Part shown: piece by piece, positions 8,794-17,161 of the stretch
Numbering within the stretch: position 1 is the stretch's first letter
Layout of the letters: every line of letters starts with the position of its first letter
Source: an uncultured Lachnospiraceae bacterium
Lineage (GTDB): Bacteria; Bacillota; Clostridia; Lachnospirales; Lachnospiraceae
Assembly (NCBI GenBank): GCA_948470905.1
Contig: CAOKQK010000030.1
Location: forward strand, 1-37,458
Length of the DNA stretch: 37,458 bases
Direction: 5' to 3'
The notes under the pieces: generated by a model
What the model was told of the DNA's origin: nothing
Database searches by the model: none
Seen by the model: the letters and a program-made list of their open reading frames with translations, nothing else
Made by a program: the position numbers and the translations under genes

Positions 8794-8817
8794 CCACTGT
8801 TCCTCTATTGTATCCAA

Positions 8818-9321
8818 TCATTCATCCCGCGTAATCCCCAGGCCTTCCAGTATCTTTTCCTGTTTCTGTTCCATCACCGCCGCTTCCTGTTCCTGCATGT
8901 GGTCATAGCCGCAGAGATGAAGCATGCTGTGCGCCACCAAAAAGGCAAACTCCCTCCTGACACTGTGCCCATAGCTTTCCGCCTGCTCCTCCACCTTGTC
9001 CACGGAGATCATAATATCCCCCAGAATCAGCTCTCCCGTATCGGGGTCAAAATAATCCGCCTCGCTGTCCTCATCTATGTCAAAGACACCTTCCTTCTCA
9101 AAGTCCACATTGGGAAAAGAAAGCACATCCGTGGGCTTGTCTATCCCCCTGGCTTCACGGTTGGTCTCGCGGATGCCCCCATTGTCCGTAAGCACCACAT
9201 TCACCTGAACCTCATAGGGGCAGGCTTCCTCCGCAAGCACCGCTTCACAAACCAGCCGAACCGTATCTTCCACAGAAAAGCGGAATGCCTTCTCCGTTTC
9301 ATTCTCCACGTAAAAAGTCAT
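8818..9321 (-). CDS. ybeY: Endoribonuclease YbeY (rRNA maturation)
   Basis: A metal-dependent single-strand RNase used in 16S rRNA 3' processing and ribosome quality control. The catalytic zinc motif H-S-M-L-H-L-C-G-Y-D-H is intact near residues 131-141, preceded by the family strand ELILGDIMIS. The N-terminal NREARGIDKPTDVLSFP is also diagnostic. The length of 167 residues is normal. It lies 28 bp downstream of phoH, a widely conserved pairing, and 24 bp upstream of the flippase. Confidence 0.97.
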   Translation of the reverse strand: MTFYVENETEKAFRFSVEDTVRLVCEAVLAEEACPYEVQVNVVLTDNGGIRETNREARGIDKPTDVLSFPNVDFEKEGVFDIDEDSEADYFDPDTGELILGDIMISVDKVEEQAESYGHSVRREFAFLVAHSMLHLCGYDHMQEQEAAVMEQKQEKILEGLGITRDE

Positions 9322-9349
9322 TGCAAATACTGCCCTCCTTCAAATCCTC

Positions 9350-10441
9350 CTAACGCTCCCTGCGGCGAGGTCCCTCATTTCTTCCGGACCGCTCCCTGCC
9401 GCCAGGTCTTCTGCCCTCGGACCTCCCTGCATTTACCTTCGCCTCATAGTCCTCATATGCCTTGACAATCTTCTGCACCAGAGGATGGCGTACCACGTCC
9501 TTGCTTGTAAGCTGGCAGAATGCGATATCTTCAATCTTGCCCAGAACCTTTGCCGCAACATCCAGACCGGAATTCGTCCCTACCGGCAGATCCTTCTGGG
9601 AGGCATCCCCCGTGACCACCACCTTGGAGCCGAAGCCTATGCGCGTCAGAAACATCTTCATCTGTGCCGGCGTGGTATTCTGCGCCTCGTCAAGAATGAT
9701 ATAGGCGTTGTCCAAAGTACGCCCGCGCATATAGGCAAGCGGCGCCACCTCGATGAGCCCCTTCTCCATATTTCTTGCAAAGCTCTCCGCCCCCATGATC
9801 TGATACAGCGCATCATATAAGGGCCTCAAATAAGGATCAACCTTGCTCTGCAGATCCCCCGGCAGGAAGCCCAGCTTCTCCCCCGCTTCAATCGCAGGCC
9901 TGGTCAGGATGATCCTGCTGACCTCATTATTTTTGAAGGCTGTGATCGCCATTGCCATGGCGAGATAAGTCTTGCCCGTTCCCGCAGGCCCCAGGCCAAA
10001 TACGATCATATTCCTGCGGATCGCATCCACATAAGCCTTCTGCCCCAGGGTCTTCGGCTTGATCGGCTTACCGTTTACCGTATGACAAATACAATCGGAG
10101 TCTATCTCCGTTATCACATTTTCCTTTTCTTCCATACCCATCGTAATCGCGTAATCCACACTCTGCTCCTCAATTTCATTTCCCCGCCCTGACAAAACGG
10201 CGAGCTGCCGCAAAACACCTGCTGCCCTGTTCGCCATCTCCCCGCTGCCGGTCACTGCCACACTGCCGTTACGGTTCACTATGGAGACGCCGAAATCCTG
10301 TTCCAGCTTTTTCACATAGGCGTCCTGCATCCCAAATATCTTCTGCATATGTTCCGCAGGCATATCAAGTTTTACTGTAATATCTTCCATGGAATGCCCT
10401 TCCTCCATACTGTCTCTATAAAAACCTTCCTCAAGGCTCAT
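9350..10441 (-). CDS. phoH: PhoH-family ATPase with an Arg/Gly-rich tail
   Basis: A cytosolic P-loop ATPase of the PhoH/YbeZ family, usually tied to RNA metabolism together with YbeY. It shows Walker A GPAGTGKT, Walker B YIILDEAQN, and the family segment VVVTGDASQKDLPVGTNSGL. The ATG at 10441 overlaps the yqfD stop in an ATGA, indicating translational coupling. Two oddities: the first 18 residues include one copy of the 18-bp repeat (EEGHSM) just before MEDITVKLDMP, which could itself be the ancestral start (ATG at 10390). The last 30 residues or so form an Arg/Gly/Glu-rich tail beyond the ATPase domain, possibly RNA-binding. Confidence 0.95.
   Translation of the reverse strand: MSLEEGFYRDSMEEGHSMEDITVKLDMPAEHMQKIFGMQDAYVKKLEQDFGVSIVNRNGSVAVTGSGEMANRAAGVLRQLAVLSGRGNEIEEQSVDYAITMGMEEKENVITEIDSDCICHTVNGKPIKPKTLGQKAYVDAIRRNMIVFGLGPAGTGKTYLAMAMAITAFKNNEVSRIILTRPAIEAGEKLGFLPGDLQSKVDPYLRPLYDALYQIMGAESFARNMEKGLIEVAPLAYMRGRTLDNAYIILDEAQNTTPAQMKMFLTRIGFGSKVVVTGDASQKDLPVGTNSGLDVAAKVLGKIEDIAFCQLTSKDVVRHPLVQKIVKAYEDYEAKVNAGRSEGRRPGGRERSGRNEGPRRRER
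10388..10405 (-). repeat. Single 18-bp repeat unit at the phoH 5' end
   Basis: On the minus strand this reads GAGGAAGGGCATTCCATG, encoding EEGHSM, and is followed by GAA as in the other copies. It matches the unit found in the cyclo-ligase and MFS genes. Confidence 0.8.
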
Positions 10442-11649
10442 TTGTCAACCTGGTCAGCCCTCACCGTCTCCTGTACCACACCCACGGGTTCCTGCACCAG
10501 AAATTCCCCCGAGATCACCCAGGAACTGCTGTCCGTATCTATTTTAACATCTTTTTCAATAATTTGTACCCCTTTTTCCTCTAAACTTGTAAGAAATAGT
10601 ACTAATTTTTCCTTGAGCAGCTCCTGCGCCTCCTTCAAAGTATACTCATGCTCTACATTTTGATACTCTCTGTTTGTATTACTGCCCCAATATATGGGTA
10701 TGGAAAGTTTTTCCAGGATCAGGGGCCTGCTCTCCCGGATCACGCTGTCATAGACCAGAAAGGGTTTTTTGTCCGCAAAGCCCCACTCACTGCTGCCCAC
10801 CCTGAGATAATAGTTGGTCTTTTCCCTGCCTGTGTATTCTTTTTTTATGTAGTCAAAGGGCAGGCTTTCCGCAAAGCTTCTGGTATGCTCCAGGACGATA
10901 TCCGCATCCGCGTCCACATAGAAATATCCCCTCAGAGTGGAATCGTCATTATAGATCGGAACCTTCCCTTCCACCAGGACAGCTCCAGCCTCCACTGTGT
11001 CTCCGATCGTAACCTTGGGCACGCCGCTCCTCACGATCATGGACACGATGGTTCCCTCATAATCCGATATCAGATCTGTCCCGTCCGTCTCCTTCTTGGT
11101 CTCGATAGTGATGGGGGCATCGTTTTCTTTGATGTCAATATGCAGTCTGGTGCCTGACAGCTTAACGGACGTCCATGTGATCTGCGCAAACTGCCTGCGG
11201 ATCTCCTTCTCAAGCTGCCCGATGTCCAGCGCATCCTTGCGCATGCCCACCGTGACCTGACTGTTCTCCAGAAAGCTCTGAAAGACATCCTCCGTGATCT
11301 GATAATTCCCTGCAAGCTCTATGTCCCATATGTAAAAGGAAGACCATATCCAAAAGGCAACCGCCAGGAGAAGCCCCCCAACAAACACCTTTCGCTTAAA
11401 AAGCTTTGGTATGAAAAAGGGCAGCCCATATTTCTCCAATATGGCTACCCTTGTCCCTGACTTTTTTACAATGGGCTTCAGGCTCCAAAAGCCCTTCAAA
11501 TTGACGTTCATGTAGTAGACATCGCCTTCCCGGACAATGTTCCACAGAAGGATCCCCTTGTTGCTGCAAAGGTTCATAAAGCGCTCCGGTGAAAAGCCGC
11601 TCACCCTGATGCGCAGATATCCCCGGATATATTTCAACAATTCAAGCAT
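10438..11649 (-). CDS. yqfD: Sporulation protein YqfD
   Basis: A membrane protein of the YqfD family, conserved in endospore formers and needed for mother-cell events at stage IV. The N-terminus has RGYLRIRVSGFSPERFMNLC, then a cytoplasmic part and one transmembrane segment near residues 87-105 (KVFVGGLLLAVAFWIWSSFYIW). A large extracytoplasmic domain follows, with IWDIELAGNYQIT and VPKVTIGDTVEAGAVLVEG. The 403-residue length is typical. ATG at 11649. It sits between yqfC and phoH in the classical order, and its stop overlaps the phoH start. Confidence 0.95.
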   Translation of the reverse strand: MLELLKYIRGYLRIRVSGFSPERFMNLCSNKGILLWNIVREGDVYYMNVNLKGFWSLKPIVKKSGTRVAILEKYGLPFFIPKLFKRKVFVGGLLLAVAFWIWSSFYIWDIELAGNYQITEDVFQSFLENSQVTVGMRKDALDIGQLEKEIRRQFAQITWTSVKLSGTRLHIDIKENDAPITIETKKETDGTDLISDYEGTIVSMIVRSGVPKVTIGDTVEAGAVLVEGKVPIYNDDSTLRGYFYVDADADIVLEHTRSFAESLPFDYIKKEYTGREKTNYYLRVGSSEWGFADKKPFLVYDSVIRESRPLILEKLSIPIYWGSNTNREYQNVEHEYTLKEAQELLKEKLVLFLTSLEEKGVQIIEKDVKIDTDSSSWVISGEFLVQEPVGVVQETVRADQVDK

Positions 11650-11780
11650 GGGTTTCTAACCCCTTTCCACATTCATTTCACACCCGCCAATACGCTGATC
11701 CTGTCAGTACAGATTTTCAGCGGGCTCACCTGCCGATATGGGGAAATCCGTTACTGTCCACAATAGCGGAAATCTCACTT

Positions 11781-12065
11781 TCACGCCTGATACCTGACAC
11801 AGGTGATGCAGCCGCTGATCTTCATATCTTCATTTGTGTAATAATCAATGGAAAGCCCGGTGCCCTCGAAGGCAACCTGGCAGGTTTTCGCCTGAAGCAA
11901 TATCAACCCTTCCGTGTACTCCAGAATACCACGGTAATTTTCTATCCATGCCTCATGGCAGCCTGTCATAGTCACCTTAAGCGCTCCCATGCAGATATCC
12001 TTGGGAAGCTTCAGGGACTCCACCAGCAATTCTTTTCTTTTTCCGCGTTCATTATTTTTCCTCAT
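11781..12065 (-). CDS. yqfC: YabP/YqfC-family sporulation protein
   Basis: A 94-residue protein of the YabP/YqfC family, found only in endospore formers and usually under mother-cell sigma control. Recognisable features are LKLPKDICMGALKVTMTG, the IENYRGILEYTEGLI strand pair, and LSIDYYTNEDMKISG near the C-terminus. It lies 131 bp upstream of yqfD in the expected order. The start at 12065 is awkward: GGAGC is immediately adjacent and a TATAAT-like string (12076-12071) lies only a few bases upstream, so initiation may be unusual or the start misplaced. Confidence 0.9.
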   Translation of the reverse strand: MRKNNERGKRKELLVESLKLPKDICMGALKVTMTGCHEAWIENYRGILEYTEGLILLQAKTCQVAFEGTGLSIDYYTNEDMKISGCITCVRYQA

Positions 12066-12156
12066 GCTCCATTATATTACCCGGCACCGGAAACTATGCC
12101 CTTTCTCTGCGCGTTAAGCCTGCATCGCCTTTCGTCCGCCCCGCACACCGGGTGGC

Positions 12157-13461
12157 TCACGAGATGACCCCCTTGATAAGTGGCGACTTCTCCGGCGGGT
12201 TGTCCGACAGGACGCAAGCCCCAAGGAAACGCTCCTCCGCCTCCTTTAATCTCCTCTCGTCGCCTCCATGCAGCTCTGCCAGAGGTTCTCCTGCCTTCAC
12301 ATAATCCCCTGCTTTTTTGCGCAGCACAAGCCCCGCGGACAGATCCACAGCGCTCTCCTTGGTCTCCCTGCCCGCCCCCAGGATCAGGGAGCAGATACCC
12401 ACCTCATCGCAGGTGAGCCTGTTTACGTACCCGTCCCCGGGCGCCGCCACCGTCCTGACAATGGACGCCTGGGGCAGCTTTTCAGGCTGATAGACCGCCG
12501 TCCTGTCCCCGCCCTGAGCTTCCACAAATTCCGCAAGCTTTTCCAGGGCGCTGCCGTCCCTTATGGCATTCTCCAGCTTTTCCGCAGCCTCCTCCACACA
12601 CTCCGCCTTTCCCCCGGCAATCAGCATCCGGCTCCCCAGGGTCATGCAGAGCTCCGTGAAATCCTCCGGCCCTCTCCCCTTTAAGGTCTCTATGGCCTCT
12701 TTCACCTCCAGCGCATTGCCCACCCCAAAGCCCAGGGGCTGATCCATATCGGAGATGACCGCAATTGTCCTTCTCCCGGCATTCCTGCCTATCCTGACCA
12801 TTTCCTCCGCCAACGCCCTGGCGTCTTCCTCCGCCTTCATGAAAGCGCCGCTTCCGGTCTTTACGTCTAACACGATGGCGTCCGCCCCCGCCGCCAGCTT
12901 CTTGCTCATAATGGAGCTGGCGATCAGGGACAGATTGTCCACGGTAGCCGTCACGTCCCTCAGGGCATAGAGCTTCTTATCCGCAGGCGCCAGATCCGCA
13001 GTCTGCCCCATAATGGCGATACCGATGCGGTTTACATTGTCAATGAACTGCCGGGTGGTCAGCTCCGTGGAAAAGCCCGGGAAGCTCTCCAGCTTGTCGA
13101 TGGTGCCGCCGGTATGCCCAAGCCCCCTCCCGCTCATCTTTGCCACGGGAATCCCGCAGGCTGCGACCATGGGCGCCAGGGCGATGGAGGTCTTGTCCCC
13201 CACGCCTCCCGTACTGTGCTTATCCACCTTTATCCCACGAATGGCGGACAGATCCAGCATATCCCCGCTGTGCGCCATTGCCATGGTGAGGGCAAGGGTT
13301 TCCGCCTCTGTCATCTTCCGGAAATAAACAGCCATCATCAGCGCCGACACCTGATAATCAGGTATCTCGCCTCTTGTATAGCCCTCCACGAAGAAATCAA
13401 TCTCCTCCTTTGTAAGTTCCCCTCCGTTTCTCTTTTTCAGGATAATGTCATACATCCGCAT
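12157..13461 (-). CDS. pdp: Pyrimidine-nucleoside (thymidine) phosphorylase
   Basis: It cleaves uridine, thymidine or deoxyuridine with phosphate to the free base plus (deoxy)ribose-1-phosphate, in pyrimidine salvage. The family signature [17 protein letters not shown] is intact, as are [16 protein letters not shown] and the start-domain helix [18 protein letters not shown]. The length of 434 residues is standard. The ATG at 13461 has AAGGGGGG about seven bases upstream. Downstream lies yqfC; upstream is the YwqG-like gene, 68 bp away. Confidence 0.96.
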   Translation of the reverse strand: MRMYDIILKKRNGGELTKEEIDFFVEGYTRGEIPDYQVSALMMAVYFRKMTEAETLALTMAMAHSGDMLDLSAIRGIKVDKHSTGGVGDKTSIALAPMVAACGIPVAKMSGRGLGHTGGTIDKLESFPGFSTELTTRQFIDNVNRIGIAIMGQTADLAPADKKLYALRDVTATVDNLSLIASSIMSKKLAAGADAIVLDVKTGSGAFMKAEEDARALAEEMVRIGRNAGRRTIAVISDMDQPLGFGVGNALEVKEAIETLKGRGPEDFTELCMTLGSRMLIAGGKAECVEEAAEKLENAIRDGSALEKLAEFVEAQGGDRTAVYQPEKLPQASIVRTVAAPGDGYVNRLTCDEVGICSLILGAGRETKESAVDLSAGLVLRKKAGDYVKAGEPLAELHGGDERRLKEAEERFLGACVLSDNPPEKSPLIKGVIS

Positions 13462-13529
13462 AAGTCCGCCCCCCTTTCAATTTGTCACCATGCCATCCAA
13501 AAGAGCCCCTGGTGTCTGACACCTGGACA

Positions 13530-14408
13530 TCAGCAGCAGTCCCAGTTATACAGCACTCTGGAAAAGTCCTTTTTCGCCAGATCCTCCGCGGCGATAAAGA
13601 AATTCGCCACGCCGCTGTCGCCCCACATGATTTCCTCATCCGTATCGATCTGCAGAAGCACCGTATCGAACCTGCGGTAACTCTCCTCATACTCCCGGGG
13701 ATCCGTCTGCGTGAAGAAGGGATATCCTCCAATGTGGGCCCCGTCACAGCAGATCTGGTCCATCAGCTCATCCTCCACATCAATGCCGCCATCGAACAGT
13801 GCATCCGAGAACTCCGGATCATCGGCTTCGATACTGCCGTCCGCCCCATAAACAGTCCTGACATTCCTGCCAAACGCCCTGTTGTATGCCTCACAGGCAT
13901 ACATGTCAAACTGATAGTCCTCCATTGGCACGGTCCTGGATACCGCCTCCGAAAATTTCAGCGCAAACTCTCCCTCAAAGGGAAAATCGTCCTCGTCAAA
14001 CTCCGGCACATCCTCCTGCCCACAAAGCAGGCTTTCATCTGTGACAATCTTCTCATGATAGATCACACGGAAGGTGTTCTGCTTCACCGGATCGTCAAAA
14101 TCCAATCCGTATACATCATGCCCCTCACAGCCCACATAAAACTGCAGGATTCCCTCCGTGGGAAATCCCTCTATATGCGGAATCTGGGCAAAATTAAGCT
14201 GTGCCAGAAAACGGATGGGCTTCCCCTTAAATTCCCCCTCCTGCACTTTCGGATATTCCATATCTCTGGGGAAATACGGCACCCCGCCGAATTTGCTGGA
14301 AAAGACCGTAGTCTCCCCGCGGTAAGGTGTGATTTCAACCATAGGCCTGGCGGGGGAAAGCTTTGCCATTTCGTCCGTGAATCTCTTGATTTTTTCTGTG
14401 ATTTCCAT
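13530..14408 (-). CDS. YwqG-family (DUF1963) protein
   Basis: A soluble protein of the DUF1963/YwqG family, function unknown. Family features include the N-terminal proline-rich strand SPARPMVEI, SKFGGVPYFPRDMEYP, the strand FLAQLNFAQIPHIEGFPTEGILQFYVG, and late HIGGYPFFTQTDPRE and WGDSGVANFFI. The frame extends upstream to 14489, but the ATG at 14408 has a clear GGAGG eight bases upstream, giving 292 residues. It is the last of three closely spaced genes (kinase, AviRa-like, YwqG-like). Confidence 0.88.
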   Translation of the reverse strand: MEITEKIKRFTDEMAKLSPARPMVEITPYRGETTVFSSKFGGVPYFPRDMEYPKVQEGEFKGKPIRFLAQLNFAQIPHIEGFPTEGILQFYVGCEGHDVYGLDFDDPVKQNTFRVIYHEKIVTDESLLCGQEDVPEFDEDDFPFEGEFALKFSEAVSRTVPMEDYQFDMYACEAYNRAFGRNVRTVYGADGSIEADDPEFSDALFDGGIDVEDELMDQICCDGAHIGGYPFFTQTDPREYEESYRRFDTVLLQIDTDEEIMWGDSGVANFFIAAEDLAKKDFSRVLYNWDCC

Positions 14409-14460
14409 GATAGGTACCTCCATCTGTTTTTTTGAAGTTAAAAATCCCCGCTTATGAGGT

Positions 14461-15186
14461 TTAAAAATCCCCTTTACGCAGGATTTCAAATTTTCTTTTC
14501 CCTACGGTCTGCCTTTCAAGGCGTTTCCATTTGTGGCAGCTCATTCTCTGCCGCTTGTCCATGCAGACCGCCAAAACCGTTTTCCCATGTGAAATTGCCC
14601 ATAACCGCTCTGCCATTTCATTCAGCGAAACATTTTCCCCATTATCCCATTCCACAAGATTTCCATAGGGAACATCCGTAATGATCAGATCCGGTAAAAT
14701 CTCCGGAAGTTCCCCGGTACAATCCGCCCTGAAAAGCTCCACAGACATATCCCGGACAAGCATATCCCTTAATCTGTCACAGCTGTCCAGCGCTTCCAGG
14801 TGTGATTTTTTCCCGTATTTGTCATAAAGCTGCCGAATCTCATCTTTCCTTTTTCTTATTCCGTCCTCGGTCAATAAGGCTGCGTTTTTCTTCGCAAGGT
14901 TTATCCTGTTTTCATCGATATCGCTGCCGTATATCCTGCCAATCTCCTTATTCTTAAAAAAGCCAAGCACAGCAAGACCATAGCCCCCGCCGCAGCATGG
15001 ATCATAAATCGTGATATCCCTTTCCCAAAGCCCCAGAGGTTCTGTTGATTGCAGCCAGCTCCGGGCACGGCCATAGATTTCCAGCAGCAGGCGGACAGGG
15101 AAATTAGGAACTCCCCCTGCGCCATGGAGGACACGGCCGCTTGCAAAATCTTCAAAATTACTGTTTTGACAATATAGATATTCCAT
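14461..15186 (-). CDS. AviRa-like 23S rRNA methyltransferase
   Basis: The protein resembles AviRa of Streptomyces viridochromogenes, which methylates a guanine in 23S rRNA and gives resistance to avilamycin. Shared landmarks recalled from AviRa are GRVLHGAGG-P-FPVRLLLEI near the N-terminus, the SAM-binding motif YDPCCGGGYGLAVLG, the acidic motif GSDIDENRINLAKKN, and the catalytic-type motif DLIITDVPYGNLVEW. The order and spacing agree over almost the whole 241 residues. The frame opens at 15252, but the ATG at 15186 with GGAGAG upstream fits. It lies 44 bp after a zinc-ribbon P-loop kinase gene. Whether it confers resistance or does housekeeping modification cannot be told from sequence. Confidence 0.8.
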   Translation of the reverse strand: MEYLYCQNSNFEDFASGRVLHGAGGVPNFPVRLLLEIYGRARSWLQSTEPLGLWERDITIYDPCCGGGYGLAVLGFFKNKEIGRIYGSDIDENRINLAKKNAALLTEDGIRKRKDEIRQLYDKYGKKSHLEALDSCDRLRDMLVRDMSVELFRADCTGELPEILPDLIITDVPYGNLVEWDNGENVSLNEMAERLWAISHGKTVLAVCMDKRQRMSCHKWKRLERQTVGKRKFEILRKGDF

Positions 15187-15230
15187 TTTGACAACTCTCC
15201 ATAAGAAACCTGCCGTTCCTCCACATACTC

Positions 15231-15836
15231 TTATCCGTGCGCCCTCAGCCACGCCAAAACAGCCTCCGCCACTTCCGGGATCCCCTTTCCCTCTGTATCC
15301 AATGTATCGAACCGCACATCACCGATCTGGTCATGTGTCCTGAAATAGTTATTGTACTCCACAGAACTGTTGATCCAGCCGTCATCTGTAATATGACGCC
15401 CCTCTGTCATCCGCCTGCGGAGACTTTCCTCACCACATACCAATGCCAGCACAGAGATCCCGTCAAAAAAACGGTAATGATACAGAGAGGGGAACTTGTC
15501 AATATTTCCCGCCATTGTCCACAGTACCGGCTTCCCGCACTGCATGATATTTTTTGACAGGCTCCCTATCTGCTCCATCTGCGCAAGATAATCCGCATCC
15601 GTATCATGAGGCATGATATTATAAAACATATCCGCATCCAATACGACAAAATCAGAAGTCACCTTTTGTATTTCCCGCGCGGTGACAGTTTTTCCGATTC
15701 CGCTGCATCCGGTAAGAATATAAAGGGGTTTTTTTATAAAACGCCATCTTTCTTTGCAGTTCGGACACACGATCCAATCCCCGTCTACTTCCTTATCCCA
15801 TCTATGATTCCCGCATCCGGGACATATTGCGATCAT
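15231..15836 (-). CDS. Zinc-ribbon P-loop kinase-like protein
   Basis: The first 35 residues form a zinc ribbon (CPGCGNHRWDKEVDGD..CPNCKERW). The rest is a small P-loop nucleotide-binding domain with Walker A TGCSGIGKT, then VVLDADMF where many small-molecule kinases have their acidic catalytic residue, and later LVCGEESLRRRMTEGR resembling a lid region. The fold resembles nucleoside kinases or drug phosphotransferases, but the substrate is unknown. The ATG at 15836 has an excellent AGAGGAGG. It follows the GH18 gene by only 17 bp and precedes the AviRa-like gene by 44 bp, so these are likely co-transcribed. Confidence 0.7.
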   Translation of the reverse strand: MIAICPGCGNHRWDKEVDGDWIVCPNCKERWRFIKKPLYILTGCSGIGKTVTAREIQKVTSDFVVLDADMFYNIMPHDTDADYLAQMEQIGSLSKNIMQCGKPVLWTMAGNIDKFPSLYHYRFFDGISVLALVCGEESLRRRMTEGRHITDDGWINSSVEYNNYFRTHDQIGDVRFDTLDTEGKGIPEVAEAVLAWLRAHG

Positions 15837-15853
15837 ACGCAGCCTCCTCTATT

Positions 15854-16993
15854 TCACTTCAGGATATAAAACTGATTCTGCAGAAGCAGCCAGTTTGCCC
15901 GGAACCACTGCATGATCTGCCAGTAGCCGCAGCCCCGCAGGCCATACTCCCTGATCAGGTCAAACTTCGCCTGCATGCTCCTCACATCCTCAAACCACAC
16001 CTCATGCTCCACGCCGTCTTCTGCGGTATAGTTGAAATAAGGGCTCTGCGCCAGCTCATCAAAGCGGATCTCTGCGCCCTGTTCCACCGCGATCCGCACC
16101 GCCTGCACATTTCCGATGGTTGCCGCCTTTGTGACGCCTCGCTCATAGGGCAGCGGCCAGTCATAACCGTAATTGGGTATCCCCAGGTCTGTCTTGTCCG
16201 CAGGGATCTCTGTCAATGCATATTCCACCACCCGCCGCACTTGGTTGATGGGTGCCACCGCCATGGGAGGGCCATAGGTATAGCCCCATTCATAGGTCAT
16301 AAGCAGCACATGATCTGCCGCCTCCCCCAGCGCCCTGTAGTCCTTGCCCTCATACAGCAGCCCTCTCTGACCCGCACTGGTCTTGGGCGCCAGTGCCACA
16401 GAAGTATGATAGCCGTTGGCACGCATGGTTTCCGCCACCTGCCACACAAACCCGGTAAAGGCATCCCTGTCCCCCGCCAGAATGTACTCAAAGTCGATAT
16501 CCACTCCCTCATAGCCCTTGTCTTCCATAATGTTCAGAAGATTTTGGATCAGATTGTCTGTATACGCCTGGCTGTTTACCACAGAGTTGATCAGCCTGTT
16601 GTTAAAATTACCGTCCGGCCCAAAAGGCGTCAGGGTAAGGATTGGCTGGGTGCCAAACCGCAGTGCCTCCGCTATCATCCATTCGTCATCACCATAGGTG
16701 GGCGGAAGAAGCTCCCCCTGCCCGGTGAAGCCGTAGGAGAAAATGGGCAGCTCCGACAAAAAGGGCAGCGTCTGTTCCAGCACCCACGGACTGATAAAGG
16801 GGTAGGCATAGCCGCTGACAGAAATTGCAGACTGGGCATTCCTGGTATAACGATTGATCAAGAGCGCCTGGCCCACGGCAAGCCCATAAGGATATATCAG
16901 CTGATTGTCAAAAATGATCTGCTCCACATTCACATCCAATGCTGCCGCAATACTGTCCACGCTGTCACCCGGTTTCACCACATAGATCTCCAT
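15854..16993 (-). CDS. LysM plus GH18 glycosidase, spore-lysin (YaaH/SleL) type
   Basis: Residues about 2-46 are one LysM peptidoglycan-binding module (EIYVVKPGDSVDSIAAAL). The rest is a glycoside hydrolase 18 barrel with the catalytic DxDxE motif intact (GYEGVDIDFEYI), GIPNYGYDWPLPY, and EVWFEDVRSMQAKFDLIREYGLRGCGYW near the end. There is no signal peptide, as for cortex-fragment lytic enzymes YaaH and SleL, which act on spore peptidoglycan during germination. The ATG at 16993 is preferred over an upstream TTG (16999); GGGAG lies about ten bases away. The length of 379 residues is close to the family norm. Confidence 0.9.
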   Translation of the reverse strand: MEIYVVKPGDSVDSIAAALDVNVEQIIFDNQLIYPYGLAVGQALLINRYTRNAQSAISVSGYAYPFISPWVLEQTLPFLSELPIFSYGFTGQGELLPPTYGDDEWMIAEALRFGTQPILTLTPFGPDGNFNNRLINSVVNSQAYTDNLIQNLLNIMEDKGYEGVDIDFEYILAGDRDAFTGFVWQVAETMRANGYHTSVALAPKTSAGQRGLLYEGKDYRALGEAADHVLLMTYEWGYTYGPPMAVAPINQVRRVVEYALTEIPADKTDLGIPNYGYDWPLPYERGVTKAATIGNVQAVRIAVEQGAEIRFDELAQSPYFNYTAEDGVEHEVWFEDVRSMQAKFDLIREYGLRGCGYWQIMQWFRANWLLLQNQFYILK

Positions 16994-17086
16994 TTGCAAA
17001 AACTCCCTGTCATTCCTGCAATTATACTATCTTATGCGGTTTCCCGACAGGCGGTTCATGAGTCAACAACCCCGCTGCAAAGCACA

Positions 17087-17103
17087 ATGCATCCATGATG
17101 CAT
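17087..17103. repeat. Short perfect inverted repeat between nth and the GH18 gene
   Basis: ATGCATC at 17087-17093 and GATGCAT at 17097-17103 form a perfect 7-bp inverted repeat with a 3-base loop in the 168-bp gap. There is no adjacent T-run; it may be an operator or have no role. Confidence 0.4.
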
Positions 17104-17161
17104 GGGCATCAAGCTTGCAACGCTGCAGAGCACTGCCAGATCGTTTCCTGTATCATCTTCT

